From an uncultured Clostridia bacterium (GTDB taxonomy: Bacteria; Bacillota; Clostridia; Oscillospirales; Acutalibacteraceae), in the NCBI GenBank assembly GCA_947626485.1, contig CANQSG010000001.1:1-64000 (forward strand): a stretch of 64,000 nucleotides of DNA, written 5' to 3'. This document shows positions 61,706 to 64,000 of this stretch, one piece after another. The notes under the pieces were generated by a model. That model was not told the DNA's origin. It saw only the letters and a list, made by a program, of their open reading frames with translations, and made no database searches. The stretch's first letter is position 1, and the number at the start of each line of letters is the position of its first letter. A program made the position numbers and the translations under genes.

Positions 61706-62644
61706 TTATTCGCCTGTGATCCCCGATTGGTCGATGCTGTTGATGAACTGCCGCTGGCAGACGAGATAAAACAGCAACATGGGCAAAATCGCCAACATGG
61801 TGCCGGCCAAAATGATGGCCTGGGTCGGCGAAGTGGAGGCGGCGCCGCTCTCGCTCATCATGCCGGAATACCGGGCGCTGAACTCGCTGAGGCGGTGCAT
61901 CAGCGTGGGAAAGGTGTTGCCGAAATACATCTGGGACTGCGCCGTCTCGTTCCAGTACCACACCGACGAAAAGAGCAGCGACAAAATGATGGCGGAGCGG
62001 GACATCGGCAGCGCGATCCGCAGATAGATGCGGAACCGCCCCGCGCCGTCGAGCGCCGCCGCCTCGTCGAGCGCCGCCGGGTAGCTTTGGAAAAACATGA
62101 CGAACACGAGGATGAAAACGGCGGCGTTCAGCCCCTGCCCAAACAGCGCCGGCAGATAGGACGGCAGCAGGGTGTCGACGAATCCGTAACGATAAAAGAG
62201 CACGTAGCGCGGCACCGAGGTGATCTCGACCGGGATAAAGAAGGTGGCGATCACCAGCACGATCCAGAGTTTTTTCAGCGGAATGGGAAAGCGCGCCAGC
62301 CCGTAGGCGATGAAGGAGGTCGACGCCGTTTGCAGCAGCGCGGTCACGACGGCAGCCAGCAGGGAATTTTTCAGGGCGTTCGCGAAGTCCAGCGCCCCGA
62401 ACGCGCTGCGGAAATTATCCCAGTAAGGCGCGGTGGGGATCCAAGTGACCGACGGGTCGGACAAATCCGCCGGAGATTGCAGGCTGTTGGAGATCATGTA
62501 GATCAACGGATACAGAAAGATGAAACCGATCCCGATCAAAACGAGGTAACGCGCCGCCGCCGGAAGGACGCCGGTTCGCTCGTGCGTGCCGAGCAGGCGG
62601 CTTCTCGTCTTGACCGAAAGGGCGGAAAGGTCAGGCCTGCGCAT
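61706..62644 (-). CDS. Carbohydrate ABC transporter permease (MalG type)
   Basis: A 312-residue CUT1 permease with about six helices and EAA loop EAAALDGAGRFRIYLRIALP. It begins 14 bases inside the end of the partner permease gene, showing tight coupling. A binding-protein gene for this system is not in view and may lie beyond the right edge. Confidence 0.93.
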   Translation of the reverse strand: MRRPDLSALSVKTRSRLLGTHERTGVLPAAARYLVLIGIGFIFLYPLIYMISNSLQSPADLSDPSVTWIPTAPYWDNFRSAFGALDFANALKNSLLAAVVTALLQTASTSFIAYGLARFPIPLKKLWIVLVIATFFIPVEITSVPRYVLFYRYGFVDTLLPSYLPALFGQGLNAAVFILVFVMFFQSYPAALDEAAALDGAGRFRIYLRIALPMSRSAIILSLLFSSVWYWNETAQSQMYFGNTFPTLMHRLSEFSARYSGMMSESGAASTSPTQAIILAGTMLAILPMLLFYLVCQRQFINSIDQSGITGE

Positions 62645-63524
62645 GCTTTCCCCTCCTTCCGAACAGGAAAAAGATCAGGTAAATGGCAAGCAGCAGCAGA
62701 ATGATGGCGAGGAAATAAATCCAGGACATCGCCGCCGAAAGGCTGTACAGGTTGGAGGTCTGAAACATGGAATCCTGAATCTGGCGATTGACCGCGTTGT
62801 TGGTGTAGTTCGAGAGGGTCATGACGGTGTAGGCGGTCGTCACCAAAATCAGCGGGTTCATATAGGGCAGCGTGATCTTCCAGAATTTTTCCCAGCCGCC
62901 GGCGCCGTCGATCTCGGCGGCCGCATAGAGGTCGGGGCTGATCTTTTGCAGTCCCGCCAGGAAAATCTGAATCTGCACCCCCGAAAACCAGAGCATGAGC
63001 ACGAGGTTGTTGAGGATGACGAGCACCGGCCGACTGATGAAGTTCGGCAGCTGATTGATAAATTCGTAAATCTGCGGCGTGTTGGCGGAAAAATCGGTCG
63101 TATAGCTCGAGAGCAGCCGGCTGATGACCGGCCCGCTCATGATGAGAACCGGCAGGAAGAAGATCGCGCGGAAGAAGGTGCGCATCGGGAATTTCGCGTT
63201 GAGCAGGATCGCGATGATCAGGGCGAAGACCATAACGACCGGCGTCGCGCAGGCGATGAAGAGCAGCGAATTGCCCAGGTTGAGCTTGAAGTTCAAATCC
63301 TCGTTCCAGGCCTGACTGTAATAGGCGAAGCCCCGCCAGTTCATCACCGCGCCGTCGGGCAGCAGCTGGTAGGCGTTGAAGCTGAGCTGCAGCGAGAAGA
63401 TCAGCGGGTAAAACGTGAACAGCAGGAACCCGACGAGCCACGGCAGGAAGAAAACCGAACCCGCCAGGCGATCCTTTGTCCGCATCGTCAGCGTCCGGCG
63501 GCGGGTCGCGTCGTTTTGTTTCAT
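62631..63524 (-). CDS. Carbohydrate ABC transporter permease (MalF type)
   Basis: A 297-residue CUT1 permease, about six helices, N-terminal RLAGSVFFLPWLVGFLLFTF and EAA loop AAEIDGAGGWEKFWKITLPY. Its ATG overlaps the stop of the DUF5696 gene (ATGA). Order DUF5696-permease-permease repeats that seen at 25-29.5 kb. Confidence 0.93.
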   Translation of the reverse strand: MKQNDATRRRTLTMRTKDRLAGSVFFLPWLVGFLLFTFYPLIFSLQLSFNAYQLLPDGAVMNWRGFAYYSQAWNEDLNFKLNLGNSLLFIACATPVVMVFALIIAILLNAKFPMRTFFRAIFFLPVLIMSGPVISRLLSSYTTDFSANTPQIYEFINQLPNFISRPVLVILNNLVLMLWFSGVQIQIFLAGLQKISPDLYAAAEIDGAGGWEKFWKITLPYMNPLILVTTAYTVMTLSNYTNNAVNRQIQDSMFQTSNLYSLSAAMSWIYFLAIILLLLAIYLIFFLFGRRGKHAQA

Positions 63525-64000
63525 GCCCCAACCCTCCTCACGGATGCGCTCTGCGCCGCGACGGTCGTCTCGCCGTCGGTATACGCCGCGTTGGTATAGT
63601 TGACGGTGATCTGCACGCCGTTGTCATAGGTGATCTGCGCGACGCCCGTCTGCGGCGCCGTGTGCCGCGTGATGTGCGCGCCCTCCACCGCAGACAGCGC
63701 CTCGTCCACCTGCTTGTAAACCTGCCCGATGGTCGCCCGCCAGTCCCCGAAATGAATCGAGAAATAATCCTCGACGGGGGTGCGGTTCAGCGCGAGGTTG
63801 GAGGCGTAGGAGACGATGAAGGAGGGGTAAGCGCCGTATTCGATCATTTTCAGCACGCCGTAAACCGAGTAAAACCCCTGATTCGCGTAGGGCGCGTAGA
63901 AGTCGACGTGTCCCTTCAGCAAAATCGGCAGGAACGGCACGGTGTCGGTCTCGTAGGTGTACTGGCTGTTGCTTAAGGGGAAATCGTAAATCTCCGCCGC
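63521..64000 (-). CDS. DUF5696 protein, C-terminal part (cut by window end)
   Basis: The last 159 residues of a DUF5696 protein; the frame is open to the right edge (AAEIYDFPLSNSQYTYETDT before VPFLPILLKGHVDFYAPYAN). It aligns with the end of the full-length family member at 26983-29541 (VPFLQMVLSGKVNYYAPSLN there), including the DYF/DYE region and the terminal strand ITYDNGVQITVNYTN. It again precedes a permease pair, confirming the family's link to CUT1 importers. Confidence 0.85.
   Translation of the reverse strand, partial: AAEIYDFPLSNSQYTYETDTVPFLPILLKGHVDFYAPYANQGFYSVYGVLKMIEYGAYPSFIVSYASNLALNRTPVEDYFSIHFGDWRATIGQVYKQVDEALSAVEGAHITRHTAPQTGVAQITYDNGVQITVNYTNAAYTDGETTVAAQSASVRRVGA

Overview
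The window looks like a GC-rich Gram-positive anaerobe of the Clostridia. Evidence: strong AAAGGAG/GGAGG ribosome binding sites, lipoprotein signals, dockerin modules, sugar ABC systems of the Firmicutes type (DUF5696 and NHL/YIP1 partners, no SusC/D) and an absence of Bacteroidetes promoters. Genus cannot be read from the sequence. Almost everything serves capture and breakdown of plant or host polysaccharide, with uronic acids as a clear end product. No tRNA, rRNA or CRISPR array was seen.

Left end (1-5.6 kb): the start of a nucleotide-sugar dehydrogenase, then a large SF2 helicase with eight helicase-associated repeats. Upstream of it lies a segment bounded by two 27-bp near-palindromes in inverted orientation. 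The segment contains a perfect consensus promoter firing out into the helicase, a tyrosine recombinase gene (with an early in-frame TGA) and terminators placed so that inversion would silence the helicase. I read this as a candidate self-contained phase-variable switch. About 0.8 kb of gene-poor sequence follows.

Region 5.6-36.4 kb: an uninterrupted minus-strand run of 18 genes read from a consensus promoter near 36.63 kb. In transcription order: a solute-binding protein fused to CBM-like domains, two permeases, an NHL/YIP1 membrane protein, a DUF5696 protein, two more permeases, a second solute-binding lipoprotein with a seven-cysteine cluster, two InlB-repeat/CBM-like surface proteins (one dockerin, one membrane-anchored), a GH5 lipoprotein, an AraC regulator, a GH2 beta-galactosidase-like enzyme, a beta-helix protein, a cytoplasmic NodB-like deacetylase, a GH2 beta-mannosidase-like enzyme, a PHP phosphoesterase and a ROK sugar kinase with its own promoter. 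No transporter ATPase is encoded, so a shared MsiK/UgpC-type ATPase elsewhere is implied.

Region 36.8-39.5 kb: an orphan acidic protein on the minus strand and, divergently, a GH28 polygalacturonase on the plus strand with a perfect TTGACA-17-TATAAT promoter and its own terminator.

Region 39.5-50.5 kb: a ten-gene minus-strand uronate catabolic operon (two Gfo/Idh/MocA oxidoreductases, UxuA, an SDR fructuronate reductase, two TIM-barrel isomerases, UxaC, a second NodB-like deacetylase, a third TIM-barrel isomerase, a D-2-hydroxyacid dehydrogenase), ended by a terminator and controlled by a divergent AraC regulator. The KDG kinase and KDPG aldolase needed to finish the pathway are not in the window.

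Region 50.5-64 kb: minus-strand FAD oxidoreductase and GH36 alpha-galactosidase-like enzyme, and upstream of them a second carbohydrate system: DUF5696 (cut by the window end), two permeases, a GH30 lipoprotein and two large secreted proteins built from a shared pair of beta-sandwich-like domains, one with a dockerin and one with an LPXTG-like tail.
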